Part shown: positions 1-11,100 of the stretch, one piece after another
Position numbering within the stretch: position 1 is the first letter of the stretch
How the letters are laid out: each line of letters starts with the position of its first letter
Source: Loripinus fragilis
Lineage: Eukaryota; Mollusca; Bivalvia; Lucinida; Lucinidae
Length of the DNA stretch: 64,000 bases
Assembly: GCA_964019695.1 (NCBI GenBank)
Contig: OZ026520.1
Location: forward strand, 93,314,913-93,378,912
Reading direction: 5' to 3'
Program-made: the position numbers and the translations under genes
Notes under the pieces: generated by a model
The model's database searches: none
What the model was told of the DNA's origin: nothing
Seen by the model: the letters and a program-made list of their open reading frames with translations, nothing else

Positions 1-295
1 CCAACAGGTAAACTAAAGACTTTCATGAATTTTAACAACTGTTTTGTTATATTTTGTTTGTTCATTTATCTTTGTTTAAATGAACAAAATGTAAGAAAAA
101 GTTTTATGATTAAATTTTACATTCCACATTTAGAGAATTAATATACATTTCAAATTGCAAAATACTACATTAAAATATTTTAATAACAGTTGATAAAACT
201 TGTAAGAAAGTCCTTAGGTTGAAGGTTGACTTCAGCAACAAAAGTGAAAGTAGAACATTTTCATTCTAAGTTGAAAAGTCATATAACAAAACAGT

Positions 296-500
296 TATTG
301 ACTTCAATTTCGGTAGACATATGGATTTATCTACCCTTAAAAGTGATATTCACCTCGGCCTAGCGGCCTCGGTGAATTATCACTTTTTCGGGTAGATAAA
401 TCCTTTGTATAATGTCTACCTCATTGAAGTCATTAATTGTATAATATATATATATATATATATTATACAATTAATGACTTCAATGAGGTAGACATTATAT
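296..500. repeat. nested hairpins (palindromic repeat)
   Basis: The sequence around 299-432 folds back on itself, with arms starting TGACTTCAAT and ending ATTGAAGTCA. The apex is GC-rich (CCTCGGCCTAGCGGCCTCGG). The right arm is then copied once more in inverse orientation across a short TA run (about 414-442 against 463-493). No coding potential. Probably a MITE or foldback remnant. Confidence 0.75.
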
Positions 501-513
501 ATTATGAGGTAGA

Positions 514-514
514 C

Positions 515-609
<95 letters not shown>
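514..609. repeat. (TA)n microsatellite
   Basis: About 95 bases of uninterrupted TA dinucleotides directly follow the hairpin copies and precede the 1.44-kb TIR element. Length is likely polymorphic or uncertain in assembly. Confidence 0.95.
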
Positions 610-611
<2 letters not shown>

Positions 612-671
612 CAATGGATGGCATCTATTTCGTTCGCAAGTGAAAGCCTGATAGATCCAAGGATACAAGTG

Positions 672-2116
672 AAAGGACCATTGACGGTTTGGGCCTTATA
701 CGCCTATTTTTCTGATTCCCAGAACGCTTCTTTTGGGCTTCTAGTGTGGTGCATGTAGTATCAGTGCAATAGGTGAATCTAATGGCAAGAGCCAGCTAGC
801 AAAATGTTTGCAAAATTCCTACGCATTCGAGAGTTATGGCGGATAGAAAGGGGAGGGGGTCTGAAATTTCATGAAAATAAAATGTGCTTTAAAAGGTGAT
901 TTTTGCACGTTTTCTTGATTTATTTGGTAGACATGGTGATATCTATTGAACATACCATACGCAGAGTATTAAAGACTCACGATAATTGATGAAATTGTTT
1001 TAAAAACAAAATATGTTTTATAATAAAATGATTTTAGGGAGATAATTTAGAAGTTACCTGTACATTTTTGACTACATGTACCGTAAATAATGCAAAGCTG
1101 AAAGCTCAACAAAAGAAATAAATATTTTTGAAGGAATGAAAGTGTCCCATTTAGCATTGGAAAGTAAAACTGATTCTAACTAGATCCTTTGAATATTACT
1201 TTTGCTTTGTTTAAAGGGCATAGCATGTTGAATGTATTCAAAGTGTCCGAGTATTTATGGTATACGTATGCATGTATATCCCTATATGAGACAATATATT
1301 GAACACTAAAGTATTTACCCGTTATAACTCTTTGCATGCCAGTGGATAATTTTGTCGTCTGCCAATAGCCGTTTGCAAACAGTTTGAACCCAGATGAAGA
1401 CCAACAGAATGTCGGTCTTGATCGGGATCCAAACTGTTTGACACTCTGATGGTGGTCCTGGGTGGTTTATTTTTTTAAAAAAACTTAATTTTGAAGAAAG
1501 TCAGCAGACGAAAATAAAAACATGAACAATTCCCTAGCATGCAAATACATAAGTACAGGACGTTTGCAAAATATTGTATCATTTAGTAACAGTGAGATTT
1601 TTTCATATGAAAAAATGCATAAAACCTTGCTAATTCTACTTTTAATCTTTAAGTACTTTATATCAAGCTAGCACAGAATACAAAGCAATTTAGGAGGTTG
1701 GTTCTAGAGAACCTCATTACTGTCTTTAATTTCTTATTTGGTAGAAAAGGCATTTTATGGGCTTAGGCCCTGGGTTTTTGGGCTGCTGAACATCTTTCCC
1801 CCCCGTGTGCCAGCAAGCCACTTCCATACAATGTGTAAAATATGGTAACACATATACATGCAAAAGCTTTTGCTGGCACACGGGGGGGAATGATATTTTA
1901 AAAAATGTTTTCGGATTCCTATATATCTTAATGTAAAACTGATTGTTCTACCCAAAATTTTACATCCTTGAAGCATTTAATATCGAAAACGGATTTCACA
2001 GCCATAAAGTACTCAGGTCAGGGTAGCTTCAAGGTGAAAAAAGGACGATTGACAAACTTTTATTTTTACTGAAAATGATAGGCATTTACCCATAGCAAGT
2101 GTCAATGATCCTTTGA
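672..2116 (+). mobile_element. 1.44-kb non-autonomous TIR element, copy A
   Basis: Begins AAAGGACCATTGAC and ends TCAATGATCCTTT, a terminal inverted repeat of roughly 14-15 bp. A closely matching second copy lies at 38960-40402 with almost the same length (1445 against 1443 bp). An internal hairpin around 1803-1890 has arms built on GTGCCAGCA and TGCTGGCAC next to C/G runs. No transposase ORF is visible. No convincing target-site duplication, so the superfamily is unassigned. Confidence 0.8.
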
Positions 2117-2260
2117 TAAATACCAGAAGGGCGGAAATATAATTTCACAAACATCATTGCTTTCGAGCTACACAGGATCAGAAACTGATGCAGCTTCAGA
2201 CAGCAGATAAATACAGAGGGATATAGTGAATCAACTGAGCCGATAGATGCTGTAAATATT

Positions 2261-2351
2261 TTACCTCTAGCGAGATTCGAACCCATGACCTCGGCAACAC
2301 CGCCTAGCACTACACCAGACACCGACGCTACCAACTGCGCCACTGAGACAT
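2261..2351 (-). repeat. tRNA-like sequence (SINE head)
   Basis: On the minus strand there is an A-box-like GTGGCGCAGTTGGTAGCG and a B-box-like GGGTTCGAATCTC. The spacing between them is longer than in an ordinary tRNA and no 7-bp acceptor stem pairs. Best read as the Pol III promoter head of a tRNA-derived SINE or a tRNA pseudogene, not a working tRNA. Confidence 0.5.
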
Positions 2352-2591
2352 CCATAAAGAATGTTCAGGAAGCGCTGATATTGACGACGACTGATGCAGT
2401 ACACGTCGTATATTGGTTATTATTTTTTTTTATTATATACGTGTGTGCGTTCGGTTCGAACACGTGCGCTTAAAATTTGATGGCATGGTTTCTCGTATTT
2501 AAGCACCCACCACACAATAAGTGCACCACACAAGAAGTGTCGATTGGTTTAATTCTTCGGGTTAATATCAGTTAAAAATTCTTCGCTAATT

Positions 2592-2917
2592 GTTTGTTTG
2601 TTTGTTTTGTTGCTTTACGTCCCAAGTCAACAGCTATGGTCATTGCGGGACGGTCAGTTAACCTAACCACACCTTTTCCTGGGCAGGCTTGAACAAGCGG
2701 TTAACCAGTAATTCGTGCACATACTTTCGCTTGTAACTGACAACAACCCTTCTTGAATGAATCAGCGGAAGGAGGAGAATGACCGTAGAAATCATTTCAT
2801 GATCAATCTCCACGAAAGTAAGGGACCGGACCGGGATCGAACTCGCGACCCCTGGATCTGCAGTCAGACACGCATCTGTAGCCAGACACGTTACCGACTG
2901 CGCTACGCGGCCCGGCT
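2592..2917 (-). mobile_element. tRNA-derived SINE (family 1), TSD-flanked
   Basis: Minus-strand SINE. The head carries the A-box TAGCGCAGTCGG and B-box TTCGATCCC; the body and the tail (GACTTGGGACGTAAAGCAAC then AAACA repeats) match copies at 7589-7926, 21093-21356 and 58990-59310. Flanked by an 11-bp target duplication, CTTCGCTAATT / CTTCACTAATT, with one mismatch. A segment of the tRNA head is locally duplicated (CAGTCAGACACGCATCTGT / AGCCAGACACG). Confidence 0.9.
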
Positions 2918-2927
2918 CTTCACTAAT

Positions 2928-3557
2928 TATTGTCACTTATAAATCCAGCTGTGTATCTGCTTAACAAGATTCGTGTGGGTTGAGTGATAGTCGCTACAGC
3001 GCCTGATTAATGCCCAAAATGTGATTTTTTCCTGAAAAAGAGGATGAAAGGATTTTTGTTTATGTTCTGGAATGTATGCTTACTTTCTATAAAAATGCAA
3101 AATACCAGTCCTTTAATGTGCACAAAGTTCAAAATCTGAGTGCAGAGCATTTTGAAAGCTATTTAAGCTTTTCATACTGTACGCATAGTTCTGTATATCG
3201 GATGTTCTTAGCCCAGTAGTCGAGGATCTTAATAAAATCAATATGTTGAAGTCGACGTCCCGATCACTGGACCAGAAAACCCGATATACAGAACTATGCG
3301 TACAGTATGAACAGCTTAAATAACTTTCAAAATGCTCCAGCCTCAGATTTCGAACTTTTTTCACATTAAAATACTGTTATTTTTTGCATTTTAGCTAAAG
3401 TAGGCATAACTTCCAGGACAAAAACAAAAATGCCTTTCATCTTTTTTTCAGGAGAAAAAATCACCTTTTTGGCATAACTCAGGCGCTGTATCGACTATCG
3501 CTTAACTCGCATAAATCTTGTTAAGCAGATACACAGCTGGATTTATAAGTGACAATA
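2928..3557. repeat. 630-bp foldback element
   Basis: The left end TATTGTCACTTATAAATCC is matched in inverse at the right end (GGATTTATAAGTGACAATA). The arms remain homologous almost to the centre near 3240, for example ATACAGAACTATGCGTACAG on the right against its complement at about 3175-3200. Non-coding. It abuts the SINE target duplication on its left. Confidence 0.85.
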
Positions 3558-3850
3558 GTAAGCGAATAATTTTTTCAGAAGTTAAATGTTGACCTAAATA
3601 TTACCAATTTTAACAGCTAGATACACTATTCTGTGCACTCGTCCACTGCAACCAACACTCGATGACTGCTCTGTTCGAGTACAGGGTTCTCTAGCGTGCT
3701 ATTGGGCATTCCTTTCTGATTTTACTACTGCGGTGCAAGTTCACAACAAAAGTTGTGGCAGCTGAGGTAAGACACAAAATCTTAAACATTTATGTATGTT
3801 ATTGTTTTAATTCTTCTCCGGATCAATACACTCGAAAAGGACATACTTTT
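3558..3850. other. non-repetitive stretch with a strong splice-donor-like site
   Basis: No protein ORF or repeat copy recognised. It ends its unique part with AGCTGAG|GTAAGA, donor GT at 3767, a good splice consensus. Since coding exon 1 of the downstream NAPE-PLD gene begins at a splice acceptor, this could hold its 5' untranslated exon. That is inference only. Confidence 0.25.
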
Positions 3851-4256
3851 TAGCTCACCTAAGCCAATGCCTCATGGTGAGCTATTGTGATCATTGGATG
3901 TCCGTCGTGTGTCGTGCGTCGTCAGTCGTCCGTCGTCAACAATTGCTTCAAAGGACAGCTCCTCCTAAACTACGAACTGGATTTTGACCAAACTTGGTAA
4001 GAAGGATCCTTATATGGCCCTCTTAAAATCGTTCAGATGATTCCGGTCCATTGCATATCTAGGTCACACAGGCTAAATAGATTTTCAAGATGAAAACTTT
4101 AAAAATCTTTTCTTTTCTGAAACCACAAGGCCTAGAGCTTTGATATTGGTATGTAGCATCACCAAGTGGACCTCTACCAAGTTTGTTAAAAAAAATCCCC
4201 CCTGGGGCCAAAATATGGCCACGCCCCAGGGGTCACGTGTTTAACAAAGGCTTATA

Positions 4257-6664
4257 TCAGCCAAAACGAGTTAAGTTCACCAATTGCAGCCATTTTTTGT
4301 CCCACAATTTTTTTTGGCTTAGATTTTCATTTTTGTTATTTTTTTACTTATTGGTATATGTCAATTAGATAATGATGTCTAAAAAATGTGCGCATCCAAA
4401 AATTTCAATTCATTCAGCCTCACAAAGAGCACCACTGAATTTGAATGTGAACTACGTTACTGTGATGAAGTATACTTGTACATACCAAATTTCTTGCAAG
4501 ACTGAAATATTTTAAAGATTTTATAGAATGCACTTGACTCTCTTATTCATCAAATAAGCCTATTATGTAGAATTTATATCATGTTTTGCTTCTCAGCATG
4601 GTCTCAGCAGGTTTGTTATGAATTGACAGTGGAATTCAACTTTAATTGTATGAGTACAGTTATTGTTTTAATTGTATCCATCAAGTTTGAAGAGGTGACA
4701 AGAAAAAAATATTGGTTTTGAAGCAGAAGATGATGAATATTACATTCTTCTTTGGTATTGGAAATAATAAATTGTATTCTTGTATAAGGAACATTGTGCC
4801 AATAGGTCGGTAACGTAATTCACATACCTTAAACTCTTGTCTTATTTCCTGCGTAAAACATATTTTTTTTGTGCAAAATATCAGGTTCTAGTGTGTTGCT
4901 TAACACTTTTTACATCATCCTTTGCACATTGACAGTAAGCTATTCCATCTAGTTTCATTAATCTCGTTGGAATAACATTTTAAAATATGACTATGGAAAA
5001 ATATTTCAAATATTCCATATATTTGAAAACTTCTTGTGGCTCACTACAAACTAAGACAATGCAGAATAAATAATCTAACTTCAATAAATGCCTTTACATG
5101 TACATATATTACAAAAAAACAACAAAGTTTGCATCATTCACAAAGATACGCCCTTTTCAGAAAAATGGCGAAATGTTTATGGTAACGTTATTCACATAGC
5201 CAATTAGCTAAATTCAATTGAAGATAAGAAGTTAAAAATTCAAGTTAACTATTTTATCTATCATATAAACCATAGAAGCTACCAACATAGTAAGTCATCA
5301 GAACATTTGAGGTCACTGTGATCAACTAGAATGGACCAGGGTGCAAAAGCGAGCATGCAAATTTCAAAGTATACACATAAACTCACCAATAAACCTCCAG
5401 TGGTAGCAGCAACTAGATAAAATGCTTTGAAAAGAGAAAATAACATTGAACAACAAGTCAGAAACTTAACTTATAATCACCGCCGATTTGTTGCCTTTGG
5501 CCCTTTGATTGGACTAATCTGGGTTTTTTGTAGAATGTGAATTACGTTACCCACTTGTGAACTACGTTACCTATGTTTAATCCAGATCATTTCAAAACCC
5601 ATACGAACAAACCCTTAGAGACTTACACTATTCGATTTTGTTTTTCAAACAGATTACTTTGCATATGTTGTGTTGATATAATGAGTATCTTTGTAAGTTA
5701 CATGAGCAGGGGAGTTGATGTATCCAGAGCATATAGGTAAATCCTTGGGAAAGTAAAATTACAACTGTAATATGGCTTTAATTGCTCTTTATTAACTGGG
5801 ACAGATTTGCTTTGATTAAAAACAAACGTTTTGTTTCAGTAGTGTATGCATTTAGAGAGGTATTTTGATTTTAGTAAAATTGTAGTAACGTAATTCACAG
5901 TAACGTAATTCACAAATTTATGTTTCCACTCATTTTTTTCTTTGCAAACAACTTCTTGTAAAGTTCTTATATGGTTCGTCCTATAGTTAGGTTATAGTTC
6001 TTACATTGGCTTCATTTGCAATATTTGTACCTCTTCTTATACAAATTATACACATAGGGTAACGTAATTCACAAAACTGCAGATTTTTTAGACAACCTCA
6101 GATATCTTTTCATCTGCGAAAAATAAACAAATGCTTCCCCAAATTCGTTTCTTTTGTCCCTGCACATTTCAATCCTCTTGACATAGAGATGTTTGATGTG
6201 AGCTTAACAGTCACGGTTTGTAATTTGTGAGTGTGTTAAATTGGTAACGTAATTCACATTAGATTGTGGGACAGTGATCATCAATACAACAAAAAATTTG
6301 TTTTTCACTTTTAAATCAAATGAGGGACATTAAATGAAAGGTATATATATATATGTGTCAATAAAATAAAGTTGAAAACTGCTTATAAAAACAACCATTT
6401 GAGCATAATAGAGTCTTAAAGTTACATACTATGACGATGGGACAGCATTTTTTGGCAATTTTTGGGGCTTTTGCTTTTGTTGATAAACGTCGTGACCAAT
6501 CACTATTGGCCATTTGCAATGCTTTTCTTTTACTTGATTGTTAAGACATGAACCTAAGCTAAACTTATAAATCTTAAAGTGTTAGAAAATACACTGTTTA
6601 CATGCTAAAATGGGGGTGGGACACAAAAAAGACCGAATTGGTGAACTTAACTCGTTTTGGCTGA
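4257..6664. mobile_element. 2408-bp non-autonomous DNA transposon with TATA duplication
   Basis: Terminal inverted repeats start TCAGCCAAAACGAGTTAAGT and end with the complement; about 28 bp match. The flanks are TATA at 4253-4256 and 6665-6668. Deleting the element plus one TATA restores CTTATATAGGG, exactly the sequence in neighbouring tandem units, which proves it is an insertion. There is no ORF of note. The interior carries nine dispersed copies of a GTAACGTAATTCACA motif, listed separately. Confidence 0.88.
4446..6258. repeat. nine dispersed copies of a 15-bp motif GTAACGTAATTCACA
   Basis: Forward copies at 4810-4824, 5182-5196 (one change), 5885-5899, 5900-5914 (abutting), 6059-6073 and 6244-6258. 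Reverse-complement copies at 4446-4460, 5536-5550 and 5556-5570. All lie inside the 2408-bp transposon. Such interspersed motifs resemble subterminal transposase-binding repeats, but here they occur through the whole interior. Confidence 0.85.
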
Positions 6665-7588
6665 TATATAGGGAAAATATGAAAACATCCTCTCTAAACC
6701 CACAAGGCCTAGACCTTTGATATTTGATATATAGCATCACCTATTGGACCTCTGCCAAGTTTGTTCAAATTGCCCCTTGGGCCAAAAATGGCCCCGCCCC
6801 AGGGGTCACATGTTTTACATAGGCTTATATTGTGAAAAACCTGGAAAAATTTTCTTGTCTGAAACCATAAGGTCAATAGCTTTGATATTTGGTATGTAGC
6901 ATGACCTAGTGGACCTCTACCAAATTTGTTCAAATTATGCCCCTGGGACCAAAAATGGTCCCGCTCCGGGTGTCACATGTTTTACATAGGCTTATATAGG
7001 GAAAAAAATGGAAAACTCTTCTTGTCTGAAACCATAAGGCATAGAGCCTTGATATTTGGTATGTAGCATGACCTAGTAGACCTCTACAAAGACTATTCGA
7101 ATTATGCCCCTGGGGCCAAAGTAGACCCCACCCCAGGTGTCACATGTTTTACTTGTATTGGGAAAACACGGAAAAAATCTTCTTGTCTGAAACCATAAGG
7201 TCTAGAGCTTTTATATTTCGTATGTAGCCTGACCTAAAATACCTCTACCAAGTTCGTGCAAATTATGCCCCTGGGGCCGAAAATGGTCCCGCCCGGGTGT
7301 CAAATGTTTACATAGGCTTATATAGTGAAAAACATGGAACAATCTTCTTGTCTGAAACCACAAGGCTTAAGAGCCTTGATATTTGGTATGTAGCATGACC
7401 TAGTAGACCTCCACTAAGTTTGTTCAAATGCCCCTGGGGCCAAAATTGACCCCACCCCTGGTGTCACCAGGGACATGGCCAGCTTTCAACAGCATTTAAA
7501 CAAAACTCAGGTGAGCGATTTAGGGTCACTTGGCACTCTTGTTAAAGTAGTTAAAACGTTTCACCAGAATCAGTGGTTGTCGAGCTGC

Positions 7589-7926
7589 TTTTGTTTTGTT
7601 TGTTTGTTTGGTTGCTTTACGTCCCAAGTCAACAGCTATGGTCATTGCGGGACGGTCAGTTCACCTAACCACACTTTTTCCTGGGCAAGCTTGAACAAGC
7701 GGTTAACCAGTACTTCGTGCACATACTTTCGCTTGTAACTGACAACAACCCTTCTTGAATGATTCAGCGGAAGGGAGGAGAATGACCGTAGAAATTATTT
7801 CATGATCAATCTCCACGAAAGCATGGGACCGGGCCGGGATCGAACTCGCGACCCCTGGATCTGCAGTCAGACTCGCATCTGTTGCCAGACACGTTACCGA
7901 CTGCCGCGTGCGCTACGCGGCCCGGT
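7589..7926 (-). mobile_element. tRNA-derived SINE (family 1), TSD-flanked
   Basis: Same family and orientation as the copy at 2592-2917. The 13-bp duplication GTTGTCGAGCTGC occurs exactly on both sides (7576-7588 and 7927-7939). The insertion ends about 55 bp before coding exon 1 of NAPE-PLD copy 1, so it lies in the upstream intron or 5' region, next to the acceptor at 7980. Confidence 0.92.
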
Positions 7927-7980
7927 GTTGTCGAGCTGCCACATTTCGTGTAAAGTTACACACTTTTTTACATTGTACAG

Positions 7981-8160
7981 GTGGTGATGGCGGGTAATTT
8001 CTGCGAGGATGAAGAAGAGTTTATGAAGCCCATCTTCGAAAATGGTGTTTATAAAAATCCCTTTAAGACATGGAAAGAACCAAGAGGCTGGGATTTATTC
8101 AAGATATTGAAAAGCTTCATGTTTGAGGACACTAGTGGAATCCCAGGAAAATGTCAGTCG
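7981..8160 (+). CDS. NAPE-PLD 1, coding exon 1
   Basis: Starts after the acceptor TACATTGTACAG. Codes the N-terminal 58 residues from the ATG at 7987 ([12 protein letters not shown]... to GIPGKCQS), ending in phase 0 at donor GTATGT. The segment [11 protein letters not shown] corresponds to the 'GRFVNPWPTW' region of vertebrate NAPE-PLD. The six bases before the ATG are 5' untranslated if the acceptor is used. Confidence 0.88.
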
Positions 8161-11100
8161 GTATGTATAGATGAAATAAGTAAACATGTCGCGTCAAAGG
8201 TTACTTTAGGTTCCGTTAACCTAACATGTAACGGAACAATGCATGTGACGACGAGGACGACAGTTTACAAAACTCTATTTATGCTAAAAGTATAAAATAA
8301 ACACTGTTACTGTCCTGCCAGCCAAGAGTAACAGTGACTTCATGTTTTGATTATAAGGGACCTAGAGGATAGGATTAATACAAAATCGATCTATTGATTC
8401 GCGTTAGCTTAAGTGGAGTGTATTGTTTGTCAAAATTGACCCGAGACATATGAATATTCAATGACCTTTTACTCAGTCTTCGTGAATCTTCGTAAAAGGT
8501 GCGCTTTAGATTGTTGTACAATTACTAATCTGAATGAAATTAATCACAATTCCACGATAGCCTAGTGGATAGTCGAGTGTTTTAGCACTCAAAAGATGTG
8601 GGTTCGAGTCCAGTAGCATTTAAGTATTTTTGTTCATTGTTTTTCGATTTCTTTATTCTTGATTTCGTGAACAACTGGATAGGCCTACATTTATTTGATT
8701 TGGCATGCGTTTATGTAACAAATACAGCACCGAGAATAATTTCATTACGCTTACATGTGATTTACTCTTTGCACGCTAAATATCTTTTGAGACTTTTGTT
8801 ATCATCTGCTGACTTTTAATCAAAATTAACATTTTAAAAAAATCTTACAGGAACACTATCACAGTGTCAAATGGTCTGTATCCAGATCAGAACATACGTT
8901 CTGTTGGTACTGAACTGGGTCCAAACTATTTGCAAATGTTATCAGCTGACAAGGAAAGAGTGGAAAACTTAGGGAATAATGAATACAAAAGCGGCTAAAT
9001 ACAAATGAAAGCTCATCACAAGATGACGTAAAATATACGAACAGTATCAACTTAAAAAAGAAAGCAATTTGACAATTATAAAAGAAAAAGAAAAAAAAGG
9101 TTCCTTCCAAGTTTCGATGCAGGTATGCTTGATTTGTGAGTAGTCAACTAACCACTAGGCTATCAGACCATTTGCATAAACGAATTGACATTATCTTCAT
9201 ATTCTCTGTAAAAGCGTGACCAAGGTCGGAGTACTCCACGAAAACGCACGAATATCACGAAGATTTTGGCGAAAATTAATCAGTCTAAGGTCAATTTTGA
9301 CAGACTATAAAGTTTATGTTTTACTTAACAATTGTAAACGAAACGCGACGCCACTGTCACTCTTGGCTGGTACGACAGTAAAGCATGTTAGATTTAGAAA
9401 TTTAGTGCATCTTTGCGGCAATTGAAAAAGCAGTATACATGTATGCGTATTTTGGCAAACCATAATGCCACACAATGCGGCATTCCATCGGATTCTACAC
9501 TGTTTGCTTAGATAAAACGATCATCAGAGAAAGAAATTATTTTAATTTGAAATAATTTCCCGTGACCCTCGGTTTATACAATGGACCAGCATCAAACCAG
9601 AAGACAGAATGTGCCTGATCAGATTTATTGGCGCTTTTTTAATTCTGTAGATTCAATCTGTTTCGATAGATCCTCAGAAAATGTTCATTTGAAGTGATAA
9701 TTTCTTAATTAAAATAAAAACAGAAACTGTCATAATAGATATTTTGAATAAACAACTGGCATTAAAAAGGCTATTTACCCTTAAAGCGCCAAGAAAAAAT
9801 GCATCTGAAAATGTCGTCTGCTGAAGTCGTCTGCAGCAAATAATTGCCTAATATTATTGAGGAATTAAGTATAGAAGCAAACAGCGTGGACACTGAACAG
9901 ACTGCTCCTATAGGAGCAGTCTGTTCTGGGTCCAGAGGCCTCTTAAACATTTCAGCAGACGAAAAAAGCAGACGACTTTTGTTGTGATTGGCGCATTAAT
10001 GGTTAATATTCTGGAACAGTGCCTTTTGGAGTATTTTTGTGATAGCTTGTGTCATGATTTTTCAGGAAGAACGAGAAAAAATGGAGAGAGATCTACCTAT
10101 TTGTAAGCCAGACTTTGAGGAATTAAAGGACAGTGGTGTTCAAGCGATGTGGATCGGGCATGCTTCAGTACTTGTCAGATTGGATGGTCTTACAGTGTTG
10201 ACTGACCCCATCTTTAGTGACAGATGTTCACCTTCACAGTATTTTGGTGCCAAGCGTTACAGGGATACCCCGTGCACGATAGAAGGTACGTTATTCCATG
10301 GTATAATTAACCCTTAATGTGACAATCGCAACAAAAGTCGTCTGCTTTTCTCGTCTGTTGAAATGTTTAAAAAGCCTCTATGGCAAACAGTGTGGACCGA
10401 AGTCTATAGGAGCAGTCTGTTCTGGGTACACGCTGTTTGATTCTATGCTTAATTCGTCAGAAATGTTAGGCAATTATTTGCAGCAGACGACTTCAGCAGA
10501 CGAAATTTTCAGATGCATTTTTTTCTTGGGGCTTTAAGGGTTAATGAGCTTGTGTGATTACCGCCAGTATGATAGAAAGGCTATGGCGTCGTACATAGCG
10601 TTCCGTTGACGATCACGTGACAGCGATGACCGCTTAACACGCACGTAAACAAAACAACTGAATAGTTGCCCCTACCCTTATTCTCGTCACCAAGCAGGAC
10701 TCTGTGTGCTAGGAAATTTCACCCGAGGACCAGAATAATTCACCAGAAACGAGCCTCAGCGGAGTATCTGACGAAATTAATCTGGTCCAAGGGTAGAATT
10801 TCCTTGTCCAACAAGGATACTATTTCTCACCCGCTTTGTGCTTTTTAAGGACTCATTTTGAAAGTGTCTTTAAAATATATATCAATACCTGTTTAATTCC
10901 GACTTTTCAGAACTGCCCGATGTTGACGCCGTTGTTATAAGTCACAATCATTATGATCATCTAGACTACAACTCTGTGGTAGCTCTTAATAAACGGTTCG
11001 GTTCGAGTCTACGCTGGTTTGTGGCCCAGGGTCAAGCTCAGTGGATGAGGAACAATGGCTGTGAGAATGTGACAGAGTTGAGTTGGTGGGAGGAGGATAT

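Larger units (their letters stand above)
3851..7520. mobile_element. TIR-bounded element made of ~166-bp tandem units, split by an insertion
   Basis: The left end TAGCTCACCTAAG and right end CTCAGGTGAGCGA are inverted matches. The interior holds about six units of 164-169 bp, recognisable by CTTGTCTGAAACCATAAGG, GATATTTGGTATGTAGCATG, CCTAGTGGACCTCTACC and GCCCCTGGGGCCAAAA. The unit anchor 'CCT(A)..GACCTCTAC' falls near 4160, 6739, 6903, 7072, 7238 and 7402. A separate transposon (4257-6664) sits between units 1 and 2. No coding sequence. This element type is familiar from bivalve genomes. Confidence 0.75.

Noticed and set aside
437..643. 68-codon open frame of Tyr/Ile repeats
   Set aside because: Made of the (TA)n microsatellite.
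3851..7520. multi-exon gene with repeated exons in the 166-bp units
   Set aside because: No conserved reading frame through the units; inverted AGCTCACCT ends mark a repetitive element.
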